Of a DNA stretch of 64,000 nt, positions 17,651 to 26,685 are shown piece by piece (the stretch's first letter is position 1; the number at the start of each line of letters is the position of its first letter). The stretch comes from Gimesia sp. Its GTDB lineage: Bacteria; Planctomycetota; Planctomycetia; Planctomycetales; Planctomycetaceae. The position numbers and the translations under genes are program-made. The stretch is from NCBI GenBank assembly GCA_002706765.1, contig PAJV01000016.1, forward strand, positions 1 through 64,000, in the 5' to 3' direction. The notes beneath the pieces are model-generated. The model did no database searches. It was not told where the DNA came from and saw nothing but the letters and a program-made list of their open reading frames with translations.

Positions 17651-18658
17651 TCAGCGAGACAGAATTGAGAGGATTCCTTCCCAGGGCTGCATATAGGTAA
17701 GGAACGGCAGTCCATCTACGGTCGGTTCTCGCTGTTTTGTAATCCCGTCGACGGCATCGGCTTCTCGAACCATGAACTCAAGCACTTTCAGCTGCGCATC
17801 ACGCTGCCAGTCAAACAGAATATCTGTCTGCTCGTGTAAGAGCGCAACCGCAGCCGCCAACGCGGAAGCACCCCAGTTACTGGTCCCCGCGATAATGGTC
17901 CAGTGTGTGGCGATGCGGCAGGGAATCAGTCCGGAAAATTCGGAAGCAATCCGACGCTCCAGTTCTGTCCAGGTGATGCTGCCCATCCCGATCTCGTTTC
18001 CGCCATCACCGATGCCAATGGTGATCGCAGCCGGAAAAAACTCGTGCACCCGGTCAAACAGCTGATGCAGGGGCGCCGTAAAAGAATCGATGATTTCGCC
18101 GCGCATATTGTGACAGCGGTCAAAATGCGCTTCCGGCACACGCTGCTGAAACACGCCTGTGGCAGCACCTTGATCGGCAGACTGAGACCGCCAGGAATCC
18201 AGCGTGTGGCTCGGACCGACCCGTTCGATAGAAATCAGATGACTGATTTTCTGTCGACTGAAAAAGGATTCGACCCACTTCGGTTGATCCGGATCCAGCA
18301 CCGCCAGCTGTGATCGGGCATAACCATAGGCATCCGCGGTCGCCGTCAGCACGGGAGCACACAACGCATCAGTAACAACCAATGTATCAATGCCACAGGC
18401 TTCCAGAATCAGGGCCAATAAAACGGCACCGGGAGGTCCATCCGTCTCCGCAGCAGGAAACGAAGTATGAGGGACAAAAAAACCAGTAATAATCACTACT
18501 TGCGTCGCGCCGATCTCGAAAGACATGGCGGCCTGCAGCAGATGATCCTGACAGAGGGGGCCAAACCGGCTTTCCGAATCAATCAACCCCCGTTTTCCCG
18601 GATCGCGGCGAATCAGGCGGTCGAATTCCCGAATCATGTCTGTTTGTGAAGTGCCCAT
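17651..18658 (-). CDS. D-glutamate cyclase-like protein (DUF4392)
   Basis: A 335-residue protein matching the C-terminal D-glutamate cyclase domain found alone in bacteria and in mitochondrial DGLUCY. Typical segments are VVIITGFFVPHTSFPAAETDGPPGAVLLA (about 54-82), SIERVGPS, NMRGEIID, and ITIGIGDGGNEIGMG (about 216-230) for the acidic-glycine core, then RIATHWTIIAGTSNWGASALAAAVALL. DGLUCY converts D-glutamate to 5-oxo-D-proline; the bacterial role, perhaps cell-wall D-Glu recycling, is inferred. There is no signal peptide. It is preceded by its own spacer and is apparently monocistronic. Confidence 0.88.
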   Translation of the reverse strand: MGTSQTDMIREFDRLIRRDPGKRGLIDSESRFGPLCQDHLLQAAMSFEIGATQVVIITGFFVPHTSFPAAETDGPPGAVLLALILEACGIDTLVVTDALCAPVLTATADAYGYARSQLAVLDPDQPKWVESFFSRQKISHLISIERVGPSHTLDSWRSQSADQGAATGVFQQRVPEAHFDRCHNMRGEIIDSFTAPLHQLFDRVHEFFPAAITIGIGDGGNEIGMGSITWTELERRIASEFSGLIPCRIATHWTIIAGTSNWGASALAAAVALLHEQTDILFDWQRDAQLKVLEFMVREADAVDGITKQREPTVDGLPFLTYMQPWEGILSILSR

Positions 18659-19147
18659 TCCAGCCTGTTTACACGGGAGCGGTAAAAAAAGAGAGACTAC
18701 GCCTCTGGTAGGAACAGTTTACTCAGGATTGTAACGAAACGACAGCCTGTGCAGATTGAAAAAGAGAGTCAAAGAAAATACGATATTATTAGGTGCGATT
18801 CCCGCGATTGGGACCTCACCGATGAGGACCTTCCTGCTTGTGAGAAAAGGCTTTCTAAAGGGAAACGCTGGTTGTCAGAACGTCTGGGCATTGCCAGAAT
18901 TACTTAAGTATTCAGGCTGTTAAGCCTCCCACCCCACACAAGCAAACCTGTCAGAATATTATTGCAGACATGAACTGATCGAGCTCAGTATTTTTCGAGT
19001 GAATGGATTTATCAGCGTGACTGCAGCGCTGGAGGGATTAAGGAAACTGGAATCAGCGGGGATTACATCAAGTCCCCGGGGAGAATGGACTCGACAGACT
19101 GCGATCTATCAACTGTCAGAACAGGTAAAGAGTGAGGATTCACTTCC
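18659..19147. other. Intergenic region with a weak overlapping frame
   Basis: 489 bases between divergent genes, holding promoters for both. An open frame runs on the plus strand from about 18930 to a TGA at 19149-19151 that overlaps the GTG start of the cytochrome c gene. Its last ~45 codons (SVTAALEGLRKLESAGITSS) look protein-like, but it has no ATG and no clear ribosome site, so it is not called a gene. A second frame (about 18750-18908) is weaker still. Confidence 0.4.
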
Positions 19148-20500
19148 GTGAGATTTGGGTATTGTCATATCATTTTGTTGCTGTTATTCCCGGCCATAAC
19201 CTTCCCGGGATGTGAACAGCCCAAGGTCGAGTTTATCTTCTCCGAGAAGACCAATGAACTTATGCCTGCCGCCGCCAAACCTGTGAAAGAAGCACTGGTC
19301 AGACAGTTTGGCAATCCGCTGGCGCTCACTCAGTTTGAAGGCCTGCCCACAAATTTTGGCGATGTGGAAGGCAAAGTCAAATCAGTCGAAGCCTCCGCGG
19401 CAGATGCCAGACTGATCCGCTTTCAGGCGACCGGCCTGGAAAATGCGTATGACAAACTTCAGGGTCTGCCCCTGGAGTGGACTTCGGGAAAATCGCAAGG
19501 CCAGATCTCACGCATCAAAGAATACGATTTTGAAACAGGCACAATCGCTGTCGAAAAAACAGCTGAGATTGCGCCTCAACCCGGAGATACTTTCCTGGTC
19601 GAATGCACGCGACTGCAGTTTGGCCGTGATCTCTACAATCGGCACTGCATGCACTGTCATGGCATGACCGGTGAAGGCACCGGACCAACCTCCCGCTATC
19701 TGAATCCTCCCCCCCGCGACTTCCGCCCGGGCATCTACAAATACACATCCACGAAATCGACAGACAAAGCCCAGGTACAGGATCTGGAACGGACCGTGAA
19801 AGAAGGAATCGCAGGCACCTATATGCCTTCCTTCAAACTGCTGACCGAAGACGAAGTCTCTGCGATTGTGAACTATGTCATCTGGCTCTCCATTCGCGGC
19901 GAAACGGAAAAGAAACTGGTCGACGAACTGTTCCTCGATTACTCTCAGGAGACGTTTAAAGAACGGACCAGTGAATCGGGAGGCGAAACGCCTGAAGAAG
20001 TCAACGAAGAACTTAAAGAGTACATGGAGCTGGATTTCCCGGACACACTCGATTTTGCCACATCCAGTGTTGCTGAAGCCTGGGAAGAAGCAAACCTGGA
20101 AGAGGCGCTGGTAATTCCTGAAACGCCCCGCGTTCCGGACTCCCCGGCGTCTCGTGAACGGGGACGCAAACTGTATCTCAGCGATAAAACAAAATGTGCC
20201 ACCTGCCATGGCCCCCAGGGCCGCGGCAACGGGTCTGCCACACAGGACTTCTGGACCAACCCGGTCACCAATGAAAAATATCCCAATCGCGGACTGCATG
20301 ATATCTGGGGAAATCAGTTGCCCCCCCGGGATCTGCACCGCGGGATCTATCGTGGTGGACGTCGTCCGATTGACATTTACCGCAGGATCTATGCCGGCAT
20401 CAAGGGCACACCGATGCCGGCCTTTGGATCTTCTGCCTTGACCGATGAAGAACGCTGGGACCTGGTCAACTACGTGATGAGCCTGCCCTACAGCAGGTAA
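19148..20500 (+). CDS. Dihaem cytochrome c lipoprotein
   Basis: A 450-residue electron carrier. The lipoprotein signal ends at TFPGC (about residues 18-22). Two haem c sites are seen: C167MHCH171 and C350ATCH354, each followed by a G-rich loop and a later Met for the axial ligand (TYMPSFKLLTED; GTPMPAFGSSALTDEE). The two class I cytochrome domains are joined by an acidic linker. It probably feeds electrons to the oxidase encoded next, on the outer face of the membrane. The start is GTG at 19148, with GAGG 10 nt upstream, and there is no alternative ATG in front of the signal. Confidence 0.93.
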   Translation: MRFGYCHIILLLLFPAITFPGCEQPKVEFIFSEKTNELMPAAAKPVKEALVRQFGNPLALTQFEGLPTNFGDVEGKVKSVEASAADARLIRFQATGLENAYDKLQGLPLEWTSGKSQGQISRIKEYDFETGTIAVEKTAEIAPQPGDTFLVECTRLQFGRDLYNRHCMHCHGMTGEGTGPTSRYLNPPPRDFRPGIYKYTSTKSTDKAQVQDLERTVKEGIAGTYMPSFKLLTEDEVSAIVNYVIWLSIRGETEKKLVDELFLDYSQETFKERTSESGGETPEEVNEELKEYMELDFPDTLDFATSSVAEAWEEANLEEALVIPETPRVPDSPASRERGRKLYLSDKTKCATCHGPQGRGNGSATQDFWTNPVTNEKYPNRGLHDIWGNQLPPRDLHRGIYRGGRRPIDIYRRIYAGIKGTPMPAFGSSALTDEERWDLVNYVMSLPYSR

Positions 20501-20596
20501 TCCCTTCGATCCAGTTCGCTGTATATTTTGTTTCTGAACTCATTTGATAAGACAACCAGTTGAATCCTCAATCAAAGACCAAACGGGAGACCTTTC

Positions 20597-21433
20597 GTGG
20601 GTAAAGGATGGTGTTTATTTTTTCTGTTCTGGCCTGTTGCCGCAGTCGTATCCTGCGCGGCGGCACCGCTGATTGGCTGGTCTTTTCCCTACGACAATGC
20701 GCAAGCCGCCAGTAACCTGGGGATTCGCATTGATAACCTGTTTTATCTGATCCTGGCGATCACCGCAGCGGTTTTTATCGGCACGCAGGCCGTCCTCGTC
20801 TACGCTTTGTGGCATGGTGCCAACAACCGGGATGAACGTGCCCACCACACGCACGGCAACCATAAACTGGAATTGATCTGGAGTGTCATCCCCGGTGCCA
20901 TCCTGTTGTTCCTGGCCATCTATCAGATGAACCTCTGGGCTGACTTTCGCTTTAAGAACCACTACCCGGAAGCTGCTGTGAAAGCGCCATTGGCAGAAGT
21001 TACTGCCCGCCAGTTCGAATGGCGGTTCCGTTATCCTGCGATTGGCAAAAAACTTCAGCCCAAACCTCAGCCCGATGACCTGTATACCGTCAATGAACTG
21101 CACGTCCCCTTCGGCAGACCGGTACTGATCCAGCTCCGCAGTGAAGATGTACAACACTCGTTCTTCCTGCCTGCTTTGCGGATCAAACAGGATGCCCTGC
21201 CCGGCCTGCAGATTCCCGTCTGGTTTGAAGCAAATAAACCGGGCGTGTACGACCTGGTCTGTGCGGAACTGTGTGGCTGGGGTCATTATAAAATGAAAGC
21301 CCACGTGATCGTGGAACCCGAAGAAGAATATCAGGCTTATCTGAAAAACCTGACCCAGCAGCAATTCTATGATGGACTGGGAAACATTGCCGCCAATGAA
21401 AACGGCTCAGAGAGTGAGGCCGCTGAGAAATGA
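20597..21433 (+). CDS. ctaC: Cytochrome c oxidase subunit II
   Basis: A 278-residue membrane protein with an N-terminal hydrophobic segment, a second transmembrane helix (residues ~42-70) and a third hydrophobic helix ending in the periplasmic cupredoxin domain. The CuA ligands are present: His in DVQHSFFLPALR (about 178-189) and C-A-E-L-C-G-W-G-H-Y-K-M (about 216-227). It accepts electrons from cytochrome c. The start is GTG at 20597 with GGGAG 7 nt upstream. Its stop overlaps the ctaD start (ATGA). Confidence 0.95.
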   Translation: MGKGWCLFFLFWPVAAVVSCAAAPLIGWSFPYDNAQAASNLGIRIDNLFYLILAITAAVFIGTQAVLVYALWHGANNRDERAHHTHGNHKLELIWSVIPGAILLFLAIYQMNLWADFRFKNHYPEAAVKAPLAEVTARQFEWRFRYPAIGKKLQPKPQPDDLYTVNELHVPFGRPVLIQLRSEDVQHSFFLPALRIKQDALPGLQIPVWFEANKPGVYDLVCAELCGWGHYKMKAHVIVEPEEEYQAYLKNLTQQQFYDGLGNIAANENGSESEAAEK

Positions 21434-23250
21434 GTGTTCTGAATCCATCACCCACCGGACTGCAACCCATTACGACGCACCAGTCGCATCATGGTCCGGG
21501 TAACTTCATTACGAAGTATATTTTTTCAACCGACCATAAAGTCATCGCGATCCAGTTTCTGTTTACCACACTGCTGATGATGATTGTCGGCGGGACACTC
21601 GCCCTGGCAGTCCGCTGGCAGCTGGCCTTTCCCTGGGAATCGATGCCGATTGTCGGACCGTGGCTGTTTCCCGCGGAAGGGGGACAGATCTCGCCGGAAT
21701 TTTATACCATGCTGTTTACCATGCATGCCACCGTGATGATTTTCCTGGTGATCATTCCCATCCTCGCGGGAACTTTTGGAAACTACCTGATCCCGCTGAT
21801 GATTGGCGCGGACGACATGGCTTTTCCCAAGCTGAACATGTTGAGCTACTGGTTCATGTGGCCCTCGATCGCCTGTTTCGGCATGAGCTTCACCTTCGCC
21901 GGTGGACCGGCGGCTGGCTGGACCTCTTATCCCGTGCTCGCTGACCTGGCGCAGGCAGCCCCCGGTTCCGGAACCGCGCAGACGTTCTGGCTGCTGGGAG
22001 TGACCTTTGTCGGGTTCTCGTCCATGATGGGCTCCATCAACTATATGACCACCATTATCAACATGCGTGCGCCCGGCATGACGTTTTTCCGGATGCCGCT
22101 CTCCATCTGGGGGCTGTTCATCACGGCCATCCTGCAGGCCTTCGCTCTGCCGGTCTTAACCGCGGGTGGCTTCATGCAGGTCGCGGATCGACTGTTCGGA
22201 ACCTGTTTCTTCTATCCCTCGGGACTCATCATCAACAATGCCGATCCGACGGTGGGAGGCGGACAGCCCCTGCTCTGGCAGCACCTGTTCTGGGTCTATT
22301 CGCATCCTGCCGTTTACATCATGCTCCTGCCCGTGCTCGGTATGGTTTCCGATATGCTGAGCTGCATGTGCCGCAAGCCGATCTTCGGCTATAAACCGAT
22401 GGTCTTCTCCATGTCCGCGATTGCCAGCCTCGGCTTCATCGTCTGGGGACACCACATGTTTACCAGCGGCATGAACCCCGCCATCGGCATGGCGTTTATG
22501 GTCGCCACCATGATGATCGCGCTGCCTTCTGCCATCAAAACGTTTAACTGGACGGCCACCATCTGGGGCGGCAAAGTCCAATTCAATACCGTCACCCTGA
22601 ACTGCATCGGCTTTCTCTCGATGTTCGTCGTGGGGGGACTCAGTGGTATCTTTATGGCGGCGGTTCCGGTCGACGTCTACTTCCACGATACCTACTTCAT
22701 CGTGGCCCACTTTCACTATGTCCTGTTTGGAGCCACACTGTTTGGCGTGTTTGCCGCCATTCATTTCTGGTTCCCCAAAATGTTCGGGCGGATGATGAAT
22801 GAAAAGCTGGGCAAAACGCATTTCGTGCTGACCTTCATCGGCGCCAACGGCACCTTTTTTCCAATGCACTTTCTGGGAATGCAGGGCATGCCCCGCCGCT
22901 ACGCCGACCCTTACCTGCACGGTTACCTCGAACATCTGTTGCCGATGAATCAGTTCATGACGATCTCGGCGATCCTGATGGGTGCGGCCCAGATACTGCT
23001 GTTTATCAATCTGTTTTACAGTATGTTCTTTGGTCCCAAAGCAGGCCGAAACCCCTGGAATGCCACCACGCTGGAATGGGCGGCCCCCTCGCCGCCGCCG
23101 CATGGAAACTTCGATTTTGTACCGATGGTCTATCACGGGCCGAATGAATATGCCGTCATAAATGGTGATAAAGACTTCCTGATGCAGACCGAAAAGGAAT
23201 GTCAGCCACCGACAAAGATAATCACTACAGAAACCGATACCTCTGCCTGA
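21430..23250 (+). CDS. ctaD: Cytochrome c oxidase subunit I, A2-type
   Basis: A 606-residue, twelve-helix haem-copper subunit. Low-spin haem and CuB ligands are seen: H-A-T-V-M-I-F near the start of helix 2, the helix 6 site Y290-S291-H292-P-A-V-Y296 (His292 for CuB, Tyr296 the cross-linked Tyr), HH in WGHHMFTSGM, and HDTYFIVAHFHYVLFG for the haems. The canonical Glu of GHPEVY is missing and the preceding Tyr-Ser is present, which defines the A2 type of the proton D-channel. It couples O2 reduction to proton pumping. Start ATGA-overlaps ctaC. Confidence 0.97.
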   Translation: MSVLNPSPTGLQPITTHQSHHGPGNFITKYIFSTDHKVIAIQFLFTTLLMMIVGGTLALAVRWQLAFPWESMPIVGPWLFPAEGGQISPEFYTMLFTMHATVMIFLVIIPILAGTFGNYLIPLMIGADDMAFPKLNMLSYWFMWPSIACFGMSFTFAGGPAAGWTSYPVLADLAQAAPGSGTAQTFWLLGVTFVGFSSMMGSINYMTTIINMRAPGMTFFRMPLSIWGLFITAILQAFALPVLTAGGFMQVADRLFGTCFFYPSGLIINNADPTVGGGQPLLWQHLFWVYSHPAVYIMLLPVLGMVSDMLSCMCRKPIFGYKPMVFSMSAIASLGFIVWGHHMFTSGMNPAIGMAFMVATMMIALPSAIKTFNWTATIWGGKVQFNTVTLNCIGFLSMFVVGGLSGIFMAAVPVDVYFHDTYFIVAHFHYVLFGATLFGVFAAIHFWFPKMFGRMMNEKLGKTHFVLTFIGANGTFFPMHFLGMQGMPRRYADPYLHGYLEHLLPMNQFMTISAILMGAAQILLFINLFYSMFFGPKAGRNPWNATTLEWAAPSPPPHGNFDFVPMVYHGPNEYAVINGDKDFLMQTEKECQPPTKIITTETDTSA

Positions 23251-23280
23251 CACAAAACACTCACTTTTAAGTTGTTACCT

Positions 23281-24240
23281 ATGAATCCACAACAATACCA
23301 TCCCTGGCTTTTCAGACTGTCACTGGCGACCGCAATCGCCACGCTGCCGCTGATGATTGTAGGGGGGCACGTCACGACCGAAGGGTACGGCATGGCATTC
23401 CCCGACTGGCCGACTTCCGATGGGCAGAACATGCTGACCTACTCCTGGTTCCACCAGGCGGCTGATAAATATTACGAACACGGACACCGTCTGCTGGGGA
23501 TGCTGGTCGGTTTCTTATCGATCGCGCTGGTCGTGGTCGCGTTCAAAGTGACTGACCGAAAATGGATCCGCAATGTCTGCATCGCCGTGCTGGCCTGTGT
23601 GATCATTCAGGGCATTCTGGGAGGCACCCGGGTCACCGAAAACAGCAAGGGCCTGGCCATGGCCCATGGTATTTTTGGAGCCTGTGTCTTCACCCTGATG
23701 TGTTTCCTGACCATGGTTCTGGGGAAACGCTGGATTGCCATCAGCAACGATCCTCCGGCGTTGCCCGTCGGCTATGGTCGCAGGCTGGCCATCACGGTTC
23801 CGCTGGTCGTGCTGTTTCAATATTTTCTGGGCGGCTTCCTCCGACATTTCCAGGTGGGCCTGCATCCCCATATGAGCTTCGCATTTGTCGCTCTGATTTT
23901 TGTCATCATTGAATTTCGCAGTGCCCGTAAATCCGGGGTGAAATGGTTGAAACGCCCTGCCATGGGCATGCTGCATATTGGCATCTTTCAGGTCCTGCTG
24001 GGCTTTGGTGCCTGGATTACCAAATACGGACTGCCGGCGGCCGGCTTTGTTGCGACTGCCGGTTCCTGGCAACAGTCTGCGTTCCGCACCGCGCACCTGA
24101 TTACCGGAATCCTGTTCCTGATGACCACGGTCCTGTATTCGGTCCGTGTCTTTCGCCTGCACCAGTTAAATAAAAACAGATCGTCAGAGCAATCTCTCTC
24201 TGCTGCTGATTCCTTACCGAATGCCGAAGGTAACGTTTGA
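23281..24240 (+). CDS. ctaA: Haem A synthase (COX15/CtaA family)
   Basis: A 319-residue membrane protein that oxidises haem O to haem A for the oxidase. It has about eight hydrophobic helices and conserved His in the first half (GGHVTTEGYGMAFPDWP; YEHGHRLLGMLVG) and second half (FLRHFQVGLHPHMSF; FRTAHLITG), the haem-binding sites of the two-bundle fold. The start is taken as ATG at 23281; a TTG three codons earlier also exists, and neither has a strong ribosome site. It follows ctaD by 30 nt in the operon. Confidence 0.92.
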   Translation: MNPQQYHPWLFRLSLATAIATLPLMIVGGHVTTEGYGMAFPDWPTSDGQNMLTYSWFHQAADKYYEHGHRLLGMLVGFLSIALVVVAFKVTDRKWIRNVCIAVLACVIIQGILGGTRVTENSKGLAMAHGIFGACVFTLMCFLTMVLGKRWIAISNDPPALPVGYGRRLAITVPLVVLFQYFLGGFLRHFQVGLHPHMSFAFVALIFVIIEFRSARKSGVKWLKRPAMGMLHIGIFQVLLGFGAWITKYGLPAAGFVATAGSWQQSAFRTAHLITGILFLMTTVLYSVRVFRLHQLNKNRSSEQSLSAADSLPNAEGNV

Positions 24241-24242
24241 AA

Positions 24243-25175
24243 ATGTCTACAACCCAACAATCTTATATCGCCGTTGAAGAAACGAAAACTGCCGCCAAAC
24301 CTGTCAGTCTGGCCCGGTTAGGCGATTATCTCGAACTCATTAAACCACGAATCTCGGCGATGGCGCTGATCTCGGTGGCACTGGGATATACACTGGCCTC
24401 CGCCCATTCCTGGTCGTTGCTGCCTCTCATCCATGCCCTGCTGGGAATCGGCCTGGTTGCCGTCGGCTGCAATTCGCTGAATCAACTGCTGGAAATGAAG
24501 AGCGACGCGCTGATGCCCCGCACCGCCAACCGGCCGCTGCCCGCTGGGAAAATCTCGTTACCCGAGGTTCTGATCTTCGGCATCGGTGCTGCTCTGACCG
24601 GTATTTTTTACCTGGCAACAATGGTCAACCTGCTGACCGCGTTTTTAGCCATGATGACGCTGGTGCTGTACGTGCTGGTTTACACGCCACTCAAACGCGT
24701 CACCTCGCTGTGCACTACCATCGGAGCCATCCCCGGTGCCATGCCTCCCATCCTGGGCTGGACAGCGGCCGGCGGAAACCTGAATACCTCCTCCTTCGCG
24801 ATTTTTGCCATCATGTTCTTCTGGCAGTTCCCGCACTTTCTGGCGATTGCCTGGCTGTACCGTCATCAATACCACCAGGCGGGACTGAAGATGCTGCCCG
24901 CCCCAGATCCGGCACCACGTATGATCGGCTGGATGTGCGTGATTTATGCAACGGCTTTGATTCCCGTCAGTCTGCTGCCCCAATATGTTTCACTGACGGG
25001 CACGTTTTACTCTGTGGTCGCGTTTGTCCTCGGTATCGGTTACCTCGCTTTTTCGATTCGTTTCCTGCGAAACGAAACACGCCAGACCGCGCGCGAGTTA
25101 ATCTGGTACTCCCTGATTTACCTCCCTCTGCTGTTACTCACGCTCACCTGGGATCGATTGCAACTGTTTAACTGA
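24243..25175 (+). CDS. ctaB: Protohaem IX farnesyltransferase (haem O synthase)
   Basis: A 310-residue UbiA-family prenyltransferase with about nine helices. The Asp-rich motif that binds Mg-farnesyl diphosphate is N-S-L-N-Q-L-L-E-M-K-S-D-A-L-M-P-R-T (about 76-93), and YTPLKRVTSLCTTIGAIPGAMPP (about 143-165) is the second conserved loop, followed by FFWQFPHFLAIAW. It makes haem O, which CtaA then oxidises. The start is uncertain: ATG at 24243 (two nt after the ctaA stop), or TTG at 24237, which has GAAGG 6 nt upstream and would overlap ctaA. Confidence 0.95.
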   Translation: MSTTQQSYIAVEETKTAAKPVSLARLGDYLELIKPRISAMALISVALGYTLASAHSWSLLPLIHALLGIGLVAVGCNSLNQLLEMKSDALMPRTANRPLPAGKISLPEVLIFGIGAALTGIFYLATMVNLLTAFLAMMTLVLYVLVYTPLKRVTSLCTTIGAIPGAMPPILGWTAAGGNLNTSSFAIFAIMFFWQFPHFLAIAWLYRHQYHQAGLKMLPAPDPAPRMIGWMCVIYATALIPVSLLPQYVSLTGTFYSVVAFVLGIGYLAFSIRFLRNETRQTARELIWYSLIYLPLLLLTLTWDRLQLFN

Positions 25176-25245
25176 TCCATCCAAGCGTATGTTTTCAGGA
25201 TTCAAAGACTGCTTGATGACCTGCGATGAAAAGTGAAAGATTACA

Positions 25246-26259
25246 ATGAGTCACGAAAGTAATTCGCCACAATACCGAATGGGACTTCCCATACCACACT
25301 CCAAACTGGGGATGTGGCTCTTCCTGGCGACAGAAATCATGTTCTTTTCCGCCTTTATCGGAGCTTATATCGTACTCCGCGCCGGATCACCTGGCTGGCC
25401 CGACGATCCGGAAATCACGCACCTCCGCGTCTGGGCGGGTGGCTTGAATACGTTCGTGCTGATTCTCTCCAGCTACTTCGTCGTGCTCGCACTGGAAGGC
25501 ATGAAAGTCGAGAACTTCGCCAAAGCGCGACGTTACCTCTGTTTGACGCTGCTGCTGGCCTGCGTGTTCCTGGGGATCAAATCCTACGAATATGCGGGTA
25601 AGTTCCAATACGATATTCTGCCGGGACACATTCCCGAAACCCCCCGCATGGCCATTGATAAATCGATGCGGGAAATGAAGCAGGTCGTGGATCAGCGGGC
25701 CATCACGTTATCTGCTGCGAAACTGCCAGAGAAAACGGAACCGGTCAATCCCGAAGACACAGTAGAAGTCGCCGGGGTGACAGATGAAAAAACAGAAGAA
25801 GTGGAAACCCCCGTTGAAGAACTCCGTCAGCAGTTGCAGGCAGAACTGGCTGCCGAAGATACCCCTGCCGCCCGTAAAAAAGAACTGCAGACCTATTTTG
25901 ATCTCGGTGATAAATACCGGAAATTAAATGACCGGGCGCTGGAGGAATCCATCAGCATGCAGGAGATGAACAAAGAACTGGAGACGCTGAAGCAGGATCC
26001 TCAGTACGCCTCTCTCATGGCACCTGTGCATTTTCTGCAACCCATCATTTACGGAAACCTGTTTGCCTCGGTTTATTTTCTGCTGACCGGTTTCCATGCG
26101 TTGCACGTGGTGATCGGCATGCTGCTGTTCATCATCGTGCTGATCCAGGGCAGACGACTGAGCAAAAAATGGAAAGATTACGTCGAAAACATCGGCCTCT
26201 ACTGGCACTTCGTCGACCTGGTCTGGATCTTCCTGTTCCCGCTGATTTACATCATTTAA
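25246..26259 (+). CDS. ctaE: Cytochrome c oxidase subunit III with a large inserted loop
   Basis: A 337-residue subunit III, which binds beside subunit I. The first three helices ([62 protein letters not shown]) and the last two ([43 protein letters not shown]) are normal. Between them, residues ~125-262 form a charged, coiled-coil-like insert ([34 protein letters not shown]). The usual short bacterial protein is about 200 residues, so the insert explains the excess. Its side of the membrane is not established. Confidence 0.92.
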   Translation: MSHESNSPQYRMGLPIPHSKLGMWLFLATEIMFFSAFIGAYIVLRAGSPGWPDDPEITHLRVWAGGLNTFVLILSSYFVVLALEGMKVENFAKARRYLCLTLLLACVFLGIKSYEYAGKFQYDILPGHIPETPRMAIDKSMREMKQVVDQRAITLSAAKLPEKTEPVNPEDTVEVAGVTDEKTEEVETPVEELRQQLQAELAAEDTPAARKKELQTYFDLGDKYRKLNDRALEESISMQEMNKELETLKQDPQYASLMAPVHFLQPIIYGNLFASVYFLLTGFHALHVVIGMLLFIIVLIQGRRLSKKWKDYVENIGLYWHFVDLVWIFLFPLIYII

Positions 26260-26277
26260 CCGAGAGCCACCAATCCG

Positions 26278-26685
26278 ATGTCAGATCAACACGATCACGC
26301 TTACGTCAAATATTCCAGCATTTTCTATGCCCTCTGTATCTGTACGGGCTTGTCTATTGTTTTTGACGTGATCGATTTAAAAAAACAGAACATCATCGGC
26401 ATGAACGGCGTCGTGCTGCTGGCAGTGCTGGTCCTGGCTGTCGCCTGCGCCAAAGCACTGTTTGTGCTGATTTATTTTATGCATCTGAAATTTGAAGGAA
26501 GATGGAAGTACGTGCTGCTGAGCCCGACCATCGTACTGGCAATGGGGCTGACAATTGCCATTACCCCCGATATCGGCATTCATTATTACACGAACGAAGC
26601 GCCCCAGATCGACTATCTCGAACAGGCCCGGGAAACCGCAGCGAAGACCGACGCCTTGAACCCCGAAAAAAGTCATGTTGAGTAA
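26278..26685 (+). CDS. Cytochrome c oxidase subunit IV family protein
   Basis: A 135-residue protein with three membrane segments (YALCICTGLSIVFDVID; VVLLAVLVLAVACAKALFVLIYFMHLKFE; YVLLSPTIVLAMGLTIAITPDI). The middle helix, with KALFVLIYFMHLKFE, is the hallmark of the prokaryotic small subunit IV (CtaF/CyoD-like), which stabilises the oxidase. It is 18 nt after ctaE and overlaps the following ABC gene by 11 nt. The C-terminal tail is soluble and charged. Confidence 0.88.
   Translation: MSDQHDHAYVKYSSIFYALCICTGLSIVFDVIDLKKQNIIGMNGVVLLAVLVLAVACAKALFVLIYFMHLKFEGRWKYVLLSPTIVLAMGLTIAITPDIGIHYYTNEAPQIDYLEQARETAAKTDALNPEKSHVE

Noticed and set aside
22156-23253. 365-codon minus-strand frame opposite ctaD
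   Set aside because: Antisense of subunit I; His/Arg/Asp-rich, typical of a shadow frame.
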